DNA from: Streptomyces sp. MA5143a
GTDB lineage: Bacteria > Actinomycetota > Actinomycetes > Streptomycetales > Streptomycetaceae
DNA: 64,000 bases
Direction of reading: 5' to 3'
Assembly (NCBI RefSeq): GCF_900290235.1
Contig: NZ_OLMK01000009.1
Span: forward strand, 248,001-312,000
Part shown: positions 49,302 through 58,026 of the stretch, in pieces
Layout of the letters: the number at the start of each line of letters is the position of its first letter
Position numbering within the stretch: the first letter of the stretch is position 1
The notes under the pieces: generated by a model
Told to the model about the DNA's origin: nothing
The model's input: only the letters and a program-made list of their open reading frames with translations
Database searches by the model: none
Position numbers and translations under genes: made by a program

Positions 49302-50625
49302 GCGGACGGCACCTGTGGACGAACAGGCGCTCGACGAGGTCGTCCGGTTCACCTCCGACCTCATCCGCATCGACACCACCAACCGCGGCGGCGGCGACTG
49401 CCGGGAGCGGCCCGCCGCCGAGTACGCCGCCGCGCGGCTCGCCGAGGCCGGGCTGGAGCCCACCCTGCTGGAGCGCACCGAGGGCCGTACGAACGTCGTC
49501 GCCCGGATCGAGGGCACCGACCCCTCGGCGGACGCGCTGCTCGTCCACGGTCACCTCGACGTGGTGCCCGCGCGGGCGGAGGACTGGAGTGTGCACCCGT
49601 TCTCCGGGGAGATCCGCGACGGGGTGGTCTGGGGCCGGGGCGCGGTCGACATGAAGAACATGGACGCGATGATCCTCGCGGCCGTACGCCAGTGGGCCCG
49701 CCACGGTGTACGACCCCGCCGCGACATCGTGATCGCGTTCACCGCCGACGAGGAGGCCAGCGCCGAGGACGGCTCCGGGTTCCTCGCCGACCGGCACCCG
49801 GGCCTCTTCGAGGGCTGCACCGAGGGCATCAGCGAGTCCGGGGCGTTCACCTTCCACGACGGAGCCGGCCGGCAGCTCTACCCGATCGCCGCCGGGGAGC
49901 GCGGCACCGGCTGGCTGAAGCTCACCGCGCGCGGCAGGGCCGGTCACGGCTCCAAGGTGAACCGGGACAACGCGGTGACCCGGCTGGCGGCGGCGATCGC
50001 CCGGATCGGCGCCCACGAGTGGCCCCTGCGGCTCACCCCGACCGTGCGCGCCGCCCTGACCGAGCTCGCCGCGCTGTACGGCATCGACGCCGCGCTCGAC
50101 GACCCCGAGGGCGTCGACCGGCTGCTGGAGAAGCTCGGCCCGGCCGCCGCCCTGGTCGAACCGACCGTGCGCAACAGCGCCAACCCGACCATGCTCGACG
50201 CCGGCTACAAGATCAATGTGATCCCGGGGGAGGCCGTCGGCCATGTGGACGGGCGGTACGTCCCCGGCGGCGAGGACGAGTTCCGCGAGACCCTGGACCG
50301 GCTCACCGGACCCCATGTCGACTGGGAGTTCGAGCACCGCGAGGTGGCCCTCCGGGCGCCGGTCGACTCGGTGACGTACGCGCGGATGCGGGCCGCCGTC
50401 GAGGAGTTCGCTCCCGAGGGCCACGTCGTGCCGTACTGCATGGCCGGCGGCACGGACGCCAAGCAGTTCTCGCGCCTCGGGATCACCGGCTACGGCTTCG
50501 CGCCGCTGAAGCTCCCCGAGGGCTTCGACTACGCGGCCCTCTTCCACGGCGTCGACGAACGCGTCCCGGTGGAGGCACTCCACTTCGGTGTCCGGGTACT
50601 CGACCGCTTCCTCAGGACGGCCTAG
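49294..50625 (+). CDS. M20/M25/M40-family metallopeptidase
   Basis: The 443-residue zinc peptidase has VHGHLDVVPA, WGRGAVDMKNMDAMIL (bridging Asp) and FTADEEASAEDGS (general-base Glu), then KVNRDNAVTRLA in the dimerisation domain and CMAGGTDAKQF near the C-terminus. It hydrolyses N-acyl amino acids or short peptides; ArgE/DapE-like or dipeptidase specificity cannot be fixed from sequence. ATG 49294 lies inside the M55 reading frame, eight bases before its stop. The S9 peptidase gene follows after 95 bases. Confidence 0.92.
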   Translation: MAERTAPVDEQALDEVVRFTSDLIRIDTTNRGGGDCRERPAAEYAAARLAEAGLEPTLLERTEGRTNVVARIEGTDPSADALLVHGHLDVVPARAEDWSVHPFSGEIRDGVVWGRGAVDMKNMDAMILAAVRQWARHGVRPRRDIVIAFTADEEASAEDGSGFLADRHPGLFEGCTEGISESGAFTFHDGAGRQLYPIAAGERGTGWLKLTARGRAGHGSKVNRDNAVTRLAAAIARIGAHEWPLRLTPTVRAALTELAALYGIDAALDDPEGVDRLLEKLGPAAALVEPTVRNSANPTMLDAGYKINVIPGEAVGHVDGRYVPGGEDEFRETLDRLTGPHVDWEFEHREVALRAPVDSVTYARMRAAVEEFAPEGHVVPYCMAGGTDAKQFSRLGITGYGFAPLKLPEGFDYAALFHGVDERVPVEALHFGVRVLDRFLRTA

Positions 50626-50720
50626 CGTCACCGGGCCGCGTTCGGGCGGACGACGGGAAGGTGACGACGGGGCCTAGGAAGCGGCTGCCCGGGGAAGGCA
50701 CAGACGGGGGACGAAGGGAG

Positions 50721-52730
50721 ATGGGGGACAAGGTGCAGACCCTGGCGTACGGTTCATGGCCCTCTCCGATCGACGCGGAGCTCGCGGCCGCCCACGACGG
50801 GCGCCCCGAGTTCGCGGGGTTCGTCGGCGACGAGGCGTGGTGGACCGAACCACGGCCCACCGAGGGCGGCAGACGCACCCTCGTACGGCGGACCTCCGAC
50901 GGCACGGAGGAGTCGGTGCTGCCCGCGCCGTGGAACGTGCGCAGCCGCGTCATGGAGTACGGCGGGCACCCGTGGGCCGGCGTCCCACGGGACACCGGGC
51001 CGCTGGTGGTGTTCGTGAACTTCGCCGACCAGCGCCTCTACCGGTACGAGCCCGGCGGGGAGCCCGTCGCCCTCACGCCCGTGTCCCCGGTCGGCGGCGG
51101 GCTGCGCTGGGCGGATCCGCAGCTCCACCCCGAGCGGGACGAGGTGTGGTGCGTCCTGGAGGAGTTCACCGGGGAGGGGCCCGCCGACGTTCGGCGGGTC
51201 GTCGCCGCGGTGCCGCTGGACGGTTCGGCTGCCGAGGACCGCGACGCCGTCCGCGAGCTCTCCGACGGCGCCCACCGGTTCGTCACCGGGCCCCGGATCT
51301 CACCCGACGGCCGGCGCGCCGCGTGGCTCGCCTGGGACCATCCCCGCATGCCCTGGGACGGCACCGAACTGATCGTCGCCGACCTCGCCGACGACGGCAC
51401 GCTGCGGGGCGCGCGGACCGTCGAGGGCGGCCCCGACGAGTCGATCGCCCAGGTCGAGTGGGCCGCCGACGGCACCCTCGTGCACTCCAGCGACCGCACC
51501 GGCTACTGGAACCTGTACCGGCGCGAGCACGACGGCCGCAACACACCGCTGTGCGCCCGCGAGGAGGAGTTCGGCGGGCCGCTGTGGAGGATCGGCCTGC
51601 GCTGGTTCGCCCTGCTGGAGAGCGGACTCATCGCCGTCGTGCACGGCCGGGGCGCCACCGCGCTCGGCATCCTCGACCCCGTGACCGGCCAGATCACGGA
51701 CGCGGCCGGCCCCTGGACCGAGTTCGCCCCCTCACTCGCCACCCACGGAGGCCGGGTGCTCGGCATCGGCGCCAGCCCGCGCAGCGCCTACGAGGTCGTC
51801 GAACTCGACACCGGCCCCGCGGACTCCGGCGCGGCCGGCACCCTCGCCGGCCGCGCCCGGGTCGTCGGGGCCGCGCACCACGACCCGGTCGACCCAGCCC
51901 ACTACCCCGAACCCCAGATCCGCACCTTCCTCGGCCCCGCCGGACGCGAGATCCACGCGCACGTCTACCCGCCCCACAACCCCGGCTGCCTCGCCCCCGG
52001 CACCGAACTGCCGCCCTACGTCGTCTGGGCGCACGGCGGACCCACCAGCCGCGCGCCCCTGGTCCTCGACCTGACCATCGCGTACTTCACCTCGCGCGGC
52101 ATCGGCGTCGCCGAGGTCAACTACGGGGGGTCCACCGGCTACGGGCGGGAGTACCGCAACCGGCTGCGCGAGCAGTGGGGCGTCGTCGACGTCGAGGACT
52201 GCGCGGCCGTCGCCCTCGCCCTCGCCGACGAGGGCACCGCCGACCGTTCCCGGCTCGCCATCCGGGGTGGCAGCGCGGGCGGCTGGACCACGGCCGTCTC
52301 CCTCACCACGACCGACGTCTACGCCTGCGGAACCATCCTGTACCCGGTCCTTGACCTCACCCAGTGGGGGTCGGGAGAGACCCACGACTTCGAGTCGCGG
52401 TATCTGGACACGCTCGTCGGGCCGCCCGCCGAGGAGCCGATGCGCTACGCGGAGCGGTCCCCCGCCGAGCACGCCGACCGGATCACCGCTCCCTTCCTGC
52501 TGCTCCAGGGCCTCGACGACGTGATCTGCCCGCCCACGCAGTGCGAGCGGTTCCTGGCCAGGATGGAGGGGCGGCCGGTGCCGCACGCGTACATCGCCTT
52601 CGAGGGCGAGGGGCACGGATTCCGGCGGGCGGAGACGATGGTCCGGGTGCTGGAGGCGGAGCTTTCGCTGTACGCGCAGGTCTTCGGGTTGAATCCTCCT
52701 GGAATCCCTACCCTGGAGCTCGCCAAGTGA
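50721..52730 (+). CDS. S9-family prolyl-oligopeptidase-like peptidase
   Basis: The 669-residue protein has an N-terminal beta-propeller (residues about 60-390 with blades such as GPRISPDGRRAAWLAWDHP and EWAADGTLVHSSDRTG) and a C-terminal alpha/beta-hydrolase. The triad is Ser518 in GGSAGGW, an Asp in LDDVICPP (D599 or D600) and His632 in EGHGF. These enzymes cleave short peptides admitted through the propeller. No signal peptide is evident, so it is probably cytoplasmic. ATG 50721 follows GAAGGGAG. The next gene's GTG overlaps its TGA. Confidence 0.93.
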   Translation: MGDKVQTLAYGSWPSPIDAELAAAHDGRPEFAGFVGDEAWWTEPRPTEGGRRTLVRRTSDGTEESVLPAPWNVRSRVMEYGGHPWAGVPRDTGPLVVFVNFADQRLYRYEPGGEPVALTPVSPVGGGLRWADPQLHPERDEVWCVLEEFTGEGPADVRRVVAAVPLDGSAAEDRDAVRELSDGAHRFVTGPRISPDGRRAAWLAWDHPRMPWDGTELIVADLADDGTLRGARTVEGGPDESIAQVEWAADGTLVHSSDRTGYWNLYRREHDGRNTPLCAREEEFGGPLWRIGLRWFALLESGLIAVVHGRGATALGILDPVTGQITDAAGPWTEFAPSLATHGGRVLGIGASPRSAYEVVELDTGPADSGAAGTLAGRARVVGAAHHDPVDPAHYPEPQIRTFLGPAGREIHAHVYPPHNPGCLAPGTELPPYVVWAHGGPTSRAPLVLDLTIAYFTSRGIGVAEVNYGGSTGYGREYRNRLREQWGVVDVEDCAAVALALADEGTADRSRLAIRGGSAGGWTTAVSLTTTDVYACGTILYPVLDLTQWGSGETHDFESRYLDTLVGPPAEEPMRYAERSPAEHADRITAPFLLLQGLDDVICPPTQCERFLARMEGRPVPHAYIAFEGEGHGFRRAETMVRVLEAELSLYAQVFGLNPPGIPTLELAK

Positions 52731-53692
52731 CCACACCCCCGCCGATCCGCCCCCCGGCCCCCGCCGTGACCCCGCTGACCCGGCCCGCCCGCCTCGTGCC
52801 CGGCGCCCGGGTGGCCGTCGTCGCCCCCAGCGGGCCGGTGCCCGAGGAGCGGCTCAGCGCGGGGCTGGACCTCCTGCGCGGCTGGGACCTCGACCCCGTC
52901 GTCGCACCGCACACACTCGACCGGCATCCCGACTTCGACTATCTCGCGGGCACCGACGCCGACCGGGCCGCCGACTTCCAGGCCGCCTGGTGCGACCCGT
53001 CCGTGGCCGCCGTCGTGTGCGCCCGCGGCGGCTACGGAACGCAGCGGATGGCCGACCTGCTCGACTGGGACGCCGTCCGCGCGGCCGGGCCGAAGATCCT
53101 CGTCGGGTTCAGCGACATCACCGCCCTCCACGAGGCCTTCGCCACCCGGGCCGGGCTGGTCACCCTGCACGGTCCGATGGCCGCCGGTGTCGACTTCCTC
53201 AAGAACACCCGCGCGCAGGACCATCTGCGGGCCACCCTCTTCGCCCCCGAGTCGGTGCGCACGATCACCGCCGCGCACAGCACCGCCCTCGTCCCCGGCC
53301 GGGCGCGGGGCGTCCTGCTCGGCGGCTGCCTCTGCCTGCTCGCCGCGGAACTCGGCAACCCCTACGCCCGGCCGGGCGCGCGGGGTGCCCTGGTCTGCCT
53401 GGAGGACGTCGGCGAGGAGACCTACCGTCTCGACCGCTATCTGACCCAGCTGCTGCGGGCCGGCTGGTTCGACGGCGTCGCCGGGGTCCTCCTCGGCTCC
53501 TGGGCCCAGTGCGAGCCGTACGAGGGGGTCCGGGCCCTGCTCGTGGACCGCCTCGGCGGACTCGGGGTGCCGACGGTGGAGGAGTTCGGTTTCGGCCACT
53601 GCGACGGCGCGCTGACCGTCCCGTTCGGTGTGACGGCCGAACTGGACGCGGACGCGGGCACGCTGACGCTGGACGAGCCGGCGCTGCTCTGA
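52727..53692 (+). CDS. S66-family LD-carboxypeptidase
   Basis: The 321-residue protein has VAVVAPSGPVPEERL at the N-terminus, GFSDITALHEAF with nucleophile Ser129, and LVCLEDVGEETYRLDRYL (Glu) and FGHCDGALTVPFG (His) of the Ser-Glu-His triad. S66 enzymes cut the L,D-bond of murein tetrapeptides (LdcA), fitting the recycling theme of the M55 and M20 genes upstream. GTG 52727 overlaps the S9 stop by four bases. No signal peptide is seen. A hairpin follows at 53709. Confidence 0.92.
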   Translation: MTTPPPIRPPAPAVTPLTRPARLVPGARVAVVAPSGPVPEERLSAGLDLLRGWDLDPVVAPHTLDRHPDFDYLAGTDADRAADFQAAWCDPSVAAVVCARGGYGTQRMADLLDWDAVRAAGPKILVGFSDITALHEAFATRAGLVTLHGPMAAGVDFLKNTRAQDHLRATLFAPESVRTITAAHSTALVPGRARGVLLGGCLCLLAAELGNPYARPGARGALVCLEDVGEETYRLDRYLTQLLRAGWFDGVAGVLLGSWAQCEPYEGVRALLVDRLGGLGVPTVEEFGFGHCDGALTVPFGVTAELDADAGTLTLDEPALL

Positions 53693-53708
53693 TCCGGCGC
53701 CGCCGCGA

Positions 53709-53734
53709 GGCGCTCCCGCCGGGCGGGGAGCGCC
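53709..53734 (+). terminator. Hairpin after the peptidase operon
   Basis: GGCGCTCCC (53709-53717) pairs with GGGAGCGCC (53726-53734) around an eight-base loop, 17 bases after the S66 stop. No U-tract follows. Confidence 0.6.
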
Positions 53735-53755
53735 GCCGCGTCGCATCCTGGTCGT

Positions 53756-54028
53756 ATGAGCCCGAAGACCACCGCGTCGGACCGAGGCAGGGGCAGGGGC
53801 CGTGCACGCGGGCACCGGCAGTGGGGTGACATGCTGACGCCCGGCAGGGTCACCGTCGGCCTGCTCGGCCTGCTCGCCCTCGTCTTCATCTTCGAGAACA
53901 CCCGGAACACCAAGATCCGGCTGCTGTTCCCCGAGGTCACGATGCCGCTGTGGCTGGCGCTGCTCGGGACGGCGCTGATCGGAGCGGTGTGCGGGGCGTA
54001 CTGGGCGTACTTCGTCAGACGCCATTGA
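53756..54028 (+). CDS. LapA-family (DUF1049-type) small membrane protein
   Basis: The 90-residue protein has two membrane helices, VTVGLLGLLALVFIFENTRN and LWLALLGTALIGAVCGAYWA. They are joined by a short loop carrying TKIRLLFPEVTMP, the usual LapA-domain text. The N-terminus is Arg/Gly-rich. Such proteins are small envelope components of uncertain role. The start is ATG 53756. Confidence 0.8.
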   Translation: MSPKTTASDRGRGRGRARGHRQWGDMLTPGRVTVGLLGLLALVFIFENTRNTKIRLLFPEVTMPLWLALLGTALIGAVCGAYWAYFVRRH

Positions 54029-54096
54029 GACGACCGCCGGCACCTGGGACCCGGGCCGGGCGGCGGGCGCGGGGCGGCGCGGCGTACCGTGGCCGG

Positions 54097-54660
54097 GTGT
54101 CCGAGAACGTCCGCCACCTCGCCGTGGGCCCCCGTGTGGGCATACGGCACTTCACCCTCGACGACGGCCCCGAGTTCCTCGCGCGGGCGCGGGAGAGCCG
54201 GGACCTGCACCGCCCGTGGATCTTTCCGCCCACCACGCCCGTCGCGTACGCCACCTACGCGGGGCGGCTCATCGAGGACCCCACGAAGGCCGGGTTCCTG
54301 GTGTGCGAGCGGGACGGCGGGGCGATCGCCGGGTTCATCAACATCAACAACATCGTGGAGGGCGCCTTCCAGTGCGGCGCCCTCGGCTACGGGGCCTTCG
54401 CCCACGCCGCCGGACGGGGGCTGATGGGGGAAGGGCTCGGGCTGGTCGTCGAGTACGCGTTCACCGCCCTGGGACTGCACCGGCTGGAGATCAACGTGCA
54501 GCCCGGCAACGCCGCCTCCATCGCCCTGGCCCGGCGCTGCGGGTTCCGGCTGGAGGGCTTCTCACCCGACTTCCTGTTCATCGACGGGGCGTGGCGGGAC
54601 CACGAGCGGTGGGCGCTCACCACGCGGATGCGGTCCGACGATCTGGCCAACCGCCCCTGA
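54097..54660 (+). CDS. GNAT-family N-acetyltransferase, RimJ/RimL-like
   Basis: The 187-residue protein matches the ribosomal-protein-serine/alanine acetyltransferase group: VGIRHFTLDDGPEFLARARE, LGYGAFAHAAGRGLMGEGLG, and HRLEINVQPGNAASIALARRCGFRLEGF. GTG 54097 is used, since no ATG lies before the first conserved strand. It would acetylate N-termini or small amines. The target is unknown. The Ntn hydrolase gene follows 53 bases later. Confidence 0.87.
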   Translation: MSENVRHLAVGPRVGIRHFTLDDGPEFLARARESRDLHRPWIFPPTTPVAYATYAGRLIEDPTKAGFLVCERDGGAIAGFININNIVEGAFQCGALGYGAFAHAAGRGLMGEGLGLVVEYAFTALGLHRLEINVQPGNAASIALARRCGFRLEGFSPDFLFIDGAWRDHERWALTTRMRSDDLANRP

Positions 54661-54713
54661 AATTCACTACGTTGCCGTCGACCCACTGTGTGCACGAGGG
54701 AGCGGCAGCCGTC

Positions 54714-55658
54714 ATGGGGGACCTGGACAAGACCTTTCGCGCGATCGACGTCGGCGACGGCGGGGACGGACGGTGGGCCGCCCACACGCTCCCGCTGTGG
54801 TCGCTCGCCGAGGAGTGGATGACCGAGGAGGGCCGCACCCCCGAGGGGGCGGAACGGGCCCGGAAGCTGTTCGAGACACACATGCCGGAGCTGGTCCCGG
54901 TACTGGAGCGGCTCGTCCGACAGCTCGACCGGCCCGACGCGGAGGCCTTCCTCACCCTCGCGACCCTGCGCCCCTTCTTCTCGGGCTGCACCCAGATCGG
55001 CGCCCCCGGAACCCTGCTGCGCAACTACGACTTCGACCCCGACGAGTGCGAGGGCGTGATCGTCCGCTCCGACTTCCTGCGTCCGGTGATCGGTATGCAG
55101 GACGCGGCCTGGGGGCTGCTGGACGGGATGAACGACGCCGGGCTCGCGGTGTCGCTCACCTTCGGCGGGCGCCTCGTCCACGGCCCCGGCTTCGCCGTGC
55201 TCATCGTGCTGCGCTATCTGCTGGAGACCTGCGACACCGTCGACGAGGCCGTGGGCAGGCTGCGGTCCATCCCGGTCTCCCTCCCGCAGAACGTCACCCT
55301 CGTCGACCGCGAGCGGGCGGTCACCGTGTACGTGGGGCCGGACATCGAGCCGACCGAGGCCCCGGACGCCTGCGCCGCCAACCACCAGCATCTGCCGGTG
55401 CCCGACGAGCAGGAGCGGTTCTCCCGGACCGGGCGGCGGCTGGCGGCGGTCCGCGCGGCGGGCGTGGACGTGGCGGCGATGCTTCGCCCGCCGCTCCACC
55501 AGACCGCGTACGACGAGGGGCTGGGCACTCTCTACACCGCGCACTACCGGCCCGGCGAGGGACGCGTCACCTACCACTGGCCCGGTGAGTCCTGGGAGCA
55601 GTCCTTCGACGCGTTCGCGCCGGGGGAGCGCACGATTCGCCTTGGGCGGCGCGGCTGA
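54714..55658 (+). CDS. C45/Ntn-type cysteine hydrolase (acyltransferase-like)
   Basis: In this 314-residue protein FFSGCTQIGAPGTLL places Cys92 as the probable nucleophile, exposed by self-cleavage in C45/choloylglycine-hydrolase-like Ntn proteins. It continues with RNYDFDPDECEGVIV, GMNDAGLAVSLTFGG and CAANHQHLP. It would hydrolyse or form a C-N (amide) bond, as in penicillin acyltransferase-like enzymes; the substrate is unknown. ATG 54714 follows GAGGGAG. An arginase remnant lies just downstream on the same strand. Confidence 0.85.
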   Translation: MGDLDKTFRAIDVGDGGDGRWAAHTLPLWSLAEEWMTEEGRTPEGAERARKLFETHMPELVPVLERLVRQLDRPDAEAFLTLATLRPFFSGCTQIGAPGTLLRNYDFDPDECEGVIVRSDFLRPVIGMQDAAWGLLDGMNDAGLAVSLTFGGRLVHGPGFAVLIVLRYLLETCDTVDEAVGRLRSIPVSLPQNVTLVDRERAVTVYVGPDIEPTEAPDACAANHQHLPVPDEQERFSRTGRRLAAVRAAGVDVAAMLRPPLHQTAYDEGLGTLYTAHYRPGEGRVTYHWPGESWEQSFDAFAPGERTIRLGRRG

Positions 55659-55686
55659 ACCAGGCCCGCCGGGGGCACCGACCTCT

Positions 55687-55902
55687 CCCGAGCCGTCCGT
55701 CATGCCCGCCGTCGACAGCCCCGACCCCGACGGACTGCTCCCCGACCAACTGACCGCGCTGCTCGGCCCGTTGGTGACGTCACCGCACTGCGTCGGCCTC
55801 GACGTCACCCTCCACGACCCCGATCTCGACCCGGACGGCACGGCGGGCGCGCTGCTCACGGACATCGTGCTCGCCGCGCTCGCCGGCCGGTCCCGCGGCT
55901 GA
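55687..55902 (+). pseudogene. C-terminal remnant of an arginase/agmatinase-family gene
   Basis: From about 55687 the frame reads EPSVMPAVDSPDPDGLLPDQ and then TSPHCVGLDVTLHDPDLDPD, ending in GALLTDIVLAALAG. This is the last metal-site region and C-terminus of arginase-family proteins, in which DPSVMPAVD and VGLDV-x-PDLDPDG recur. The preceding 200-odd residues and the other metal ligands are absent, and the upstream text belongs to the Ntn hydrolase. An ATG (55702, the Met of MPAVD) could start a 66-residue peptide, but it would lack the active site. Confidence 0.7.
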
Positions 55903-55921
55903 GGGACCGGGGCGCCATCGG

Positions 55922-56275
55922 CTATCCGGGTGCGCGGCGGTCGGCGTACTCGTACACCGAGCCGTCCGGGTGCACGGCGATCAGATTGCGGCCGACGGGC
56001 GTCGGCACCGGGCCCGCCAGGACCCGGGCACCGGAGGCGGTGAGCACCCGGTTCGCCTCGTCGACGTCCTCGACCGCGATGGTCGCGGCCACCTTCCGCA
56101 GCACCTCCAGCTCGGACTCCGGGCCGCTCATCAGCAGGAAGCACCCGATGGCGGCGACCTGGACGCCGCCGCGCTCGAAGCGCATCGCCGGTCCGCCCGA
56201 GAGTCTCTCGTAGAACGGCACCGCGGCCTCAAGGTCGTCGACGCAGATACGGAGCGTGGTTCCGAGAATCTCCAT
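55922..56275 (-). CDS. VOC-family (glyoxalase/bleomycin-resistance-like) protein
   Basis: The 117-residue protein has the VOC beta-alpha-beta-beta-beta repeats: LRICVDDLEAAVPFYERLSG, AIAVEDVDEANRVLTASGA and LIAVHPDGSVYEYADR. Members use metals for isomerase, dioxygenase or sequestration roles, and this one has no diagnostic set of ligands that fixes a reaction. ATG 56275 begins MEILGTTL. It is divergent from the holin-like gene. Confidence 0.85.
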   Translation of the reverse strand: MEILGTTLRICVDDLEAAVPFYERLSGGPAMRFERGGVQVAAIGCFLLMSGPESELEVLRKVAATIAVEDVDEANRVLTASGARVLAGPVPTPVGRNLIAVHPDGSVYEYADRRAPG

Positions 56276-56419
56276 ACGGAAAAGCCTAGTTGGAAAACCG
56301 TCCGGACCGGCCACGCGGGAGATCGTTCCGCACGGCCGCCCCGGCGGGGTCCGTGTGCGGGCCCGCCCGGGGTCCCGCACGCCGCGTTACCCGGGGAGGG
56401 CATCGGGTACCCGGGCGGC

Positions 56420-56929
56420 ATGGACCGCCTGGATCATCTGGAACATCTGGACAAGCACCTGGTCGACGAGCTGGCGCTGGTGGCCCGCGAGACCGTGCGG
56501 GACGAGCTGCGGCAGCAGACCCGCAAGCAGCGTCGCCGGGCCGCGCTCTACGCGGCGTCCGGTGCCCTCGCCCTGTACGCGGGTGCCGCGCTGGCGCTCG
56601 CCCTCGGTCTGGCGCTCTCGTCGGTCCTGCCCGACTGGGCCGCCGCGCTGATCACGGCCGTCGTGCTCGGCGCCGCGGCGTACGTCCTGAGGGGCGCCGC
56701 CCGTCCCTCCGCGTCCCGGCCCGGCGCCGGGCACGGGGCCGGGCGCGCCACCGGTCATGACCATGGCGCCGGTGACATCGCGCCGGGCATGCCGCCGGGT
56801 GGGGTGGCACCGGCCGGTTACCCGCCGGTCCCGCCCGTCGCCCCGGCCGCCGGGCCGGTGCCGGGTACGCCGGGCGGGGCGCCGCCCGCGCCGGGCGGTG
56901 ACCCGGAGACACCGCACCACAGGGCGTGA
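56420..56929 (+). CDS. Phage-holin-family (actinobacterial) membrane protein
   Basis: The 169-residue protein has a charged N-terminus (LDKHLVDELALVARETVRDE), two hydrophobic helices near residues 40-65 and 70-95 (AALYAASGALALYAGAALAL; AALITAVVLGAAAYVL), then a long Pro/Gly/Ala-rich tail. This matches small phage-holin-family membrane proteins common in actinobacteria; no phage context is seen. ATG 56420 is the first start before the conserved helix. The SDR gene follows after six bases. Confidence 0.78.
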   Translation: MDRLDHLEHLDKHLVDELALVARETVRDELRQQTRKQRRRAALYAASGALALYAGAALALALGLALSSVLPDWAAALITAVVLGAAAYVLRGAARPSASRPGAGHGAGRATGHDHGAGDIAPGMPPGGVAPAGYPPVPPVAPAAGPVPGTPGGAPPAPGGDPETPHHRA

Positions 56930-56935
56930 CGCGCC

Positions 56936-57979
56936 ATGGGTGCCGCGCTGTCGGGACGCCGTCGCAGGGCCGTGGTGGTCACCGGGGCCAGCGGCGGCGT
57001 CGGCCGTGCCACCGCCGTGGCGTTCGCCGTCCGGGGCGACCGGGTGGCGCTGCTCGCGCGCGGACGTGAGGGTCTCGCCGCGGCCGCCGACGATGTCGAG
57101 CGGGCCGGGGGCGAGGCCCTCGTCGTGCCCGTCGACATGGCCGACGCCAAGGCGGTGGAGGACGCCGCCCAGCAGGTCGTCGACGCCTTCGGGCACATCG
57201 ACGTCTGGGTCAACAACGCCTTCGCCGGAATCTTCGCGCCGTTCCAGGACATCACCCCCGACGAGTTCCGACGGGTCACCGAAGTGACCTACCTGGGCTA
57301 TGTGTTCGGGACCCGGGCCGCGCTGCGGCACATGCTGCCCCGCGACCACGGCACGATCGTCCAGGTCGGCTCGGCGCTCGCCTACCGGGGCATCCCGCTC
57401 CAGTCCGCGTACTGCGGCGCCAAGCACGCGATCCAGGGCTTCAACGAGTCGCTGCGGTGCGAGCTGCTGCACGACGGGTCGCGGGTGCGGACGACCATGG
57501 TGCAGCTGCCGGCCATGAACACACCCCAGTTCGAGTGGGTGCTGAGCCGGCTGCCGGGACGGGCACGGCCCGTGGCCCCGATCTTCCAGCCGGAGGTCGC
57601 CGCGCGGGCGGTCGTGCACGCGGCCGGGCACGGGAGGCGGCGCGAGTACTGGGTGGGCGGCTCGACCGTGGCGACCCTGATCGCCAACGCCGTCGCGCCG
57701 GGACTCCTCGACCGGTACCTCGGCCGCACCGGGTTCGCCTCGCAGCAGGACCAGGGGGAGCACACCGGGAACGGCAATCTGTGGGTGCCGGCGGACGGCC
57801 CCCACGGGCGGGACCACGGGGCGCACGGGCGCTTCGACGCCGAGGCCCGGACCAGGAGCGCGCAGGACTGGGCGTCACGCAACCGCGACCGGGTGGGCGC
57901 TGTGGTCGCGGTCGGCGGGCTGGGCGCGGCGCTGACCGCCGGTCTGCGCCGCCTGGGCCGGACGCCGTCGCGCCGGTAG
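56936..57979 (+). CDS. Short-chain dehydrogenase/reductase with C-terminal extension
   Basis: The 347-residue protein has the SDR cofactor motif TGASGGVGRA, the NAG-like NNAFAG, and the catalytic pair YCGAK with a preceding Ser (VGSALAYRG). The classic SDR ends near residue 250. The remaining 95 residues are His/Gly/Arg-rich and end in an Ala-rich hydrophobic helix (VGAVVAVGGLGAALTAGLRR), suggesting a membrane anchor. The substrate is unknown. ATG 56936 starts six bases after the holin-like stop, so the two are probably co-transcribed. Confidence 0.88.
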   Translation: MGAALSGRRRRAVVVTGASGGVGRATAVAFAVRGDRVALLARGREGLAAAADDVERAGGEALVVPVDMADAKAVEDAAQQVVDAFGHIDVWVNNAFAGIFAPFQDITPDEFRRVTEVTYLGYVFGTRAALRHMLPRDHGTIVQVGSALAYRGIPLQSAYCGAKHAIQGFNESLRCELLHDGSRVRTTMVQLPAMNTPQFEWVLSRLPGRARPVAPIFQPEVAARAVVHAAGHGRRREYWVGGSTVATLIANAVAPGLLDRYLGRTGFASQQDQGEHTGNGNLWVPADGPHGRDHGAHGRFDAEARTRSAQDWASRNRDRVGAVVAVGGLGAALTAGLRRLGRTPSRR

Positions 57980-58026
57980 GGCCGGTAGGAACAGCGGAGA
58001 CGAGGGGAACCGGGGGTGTGCCGGCG

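Noticed and set aside
55585..55701. A 105-residue protein starting at 55585
   Set aside because: Its first half overlaps the Ntn hydrolase in another frame and has no sense; only the arginase-like part from about 55687 is meaningful.
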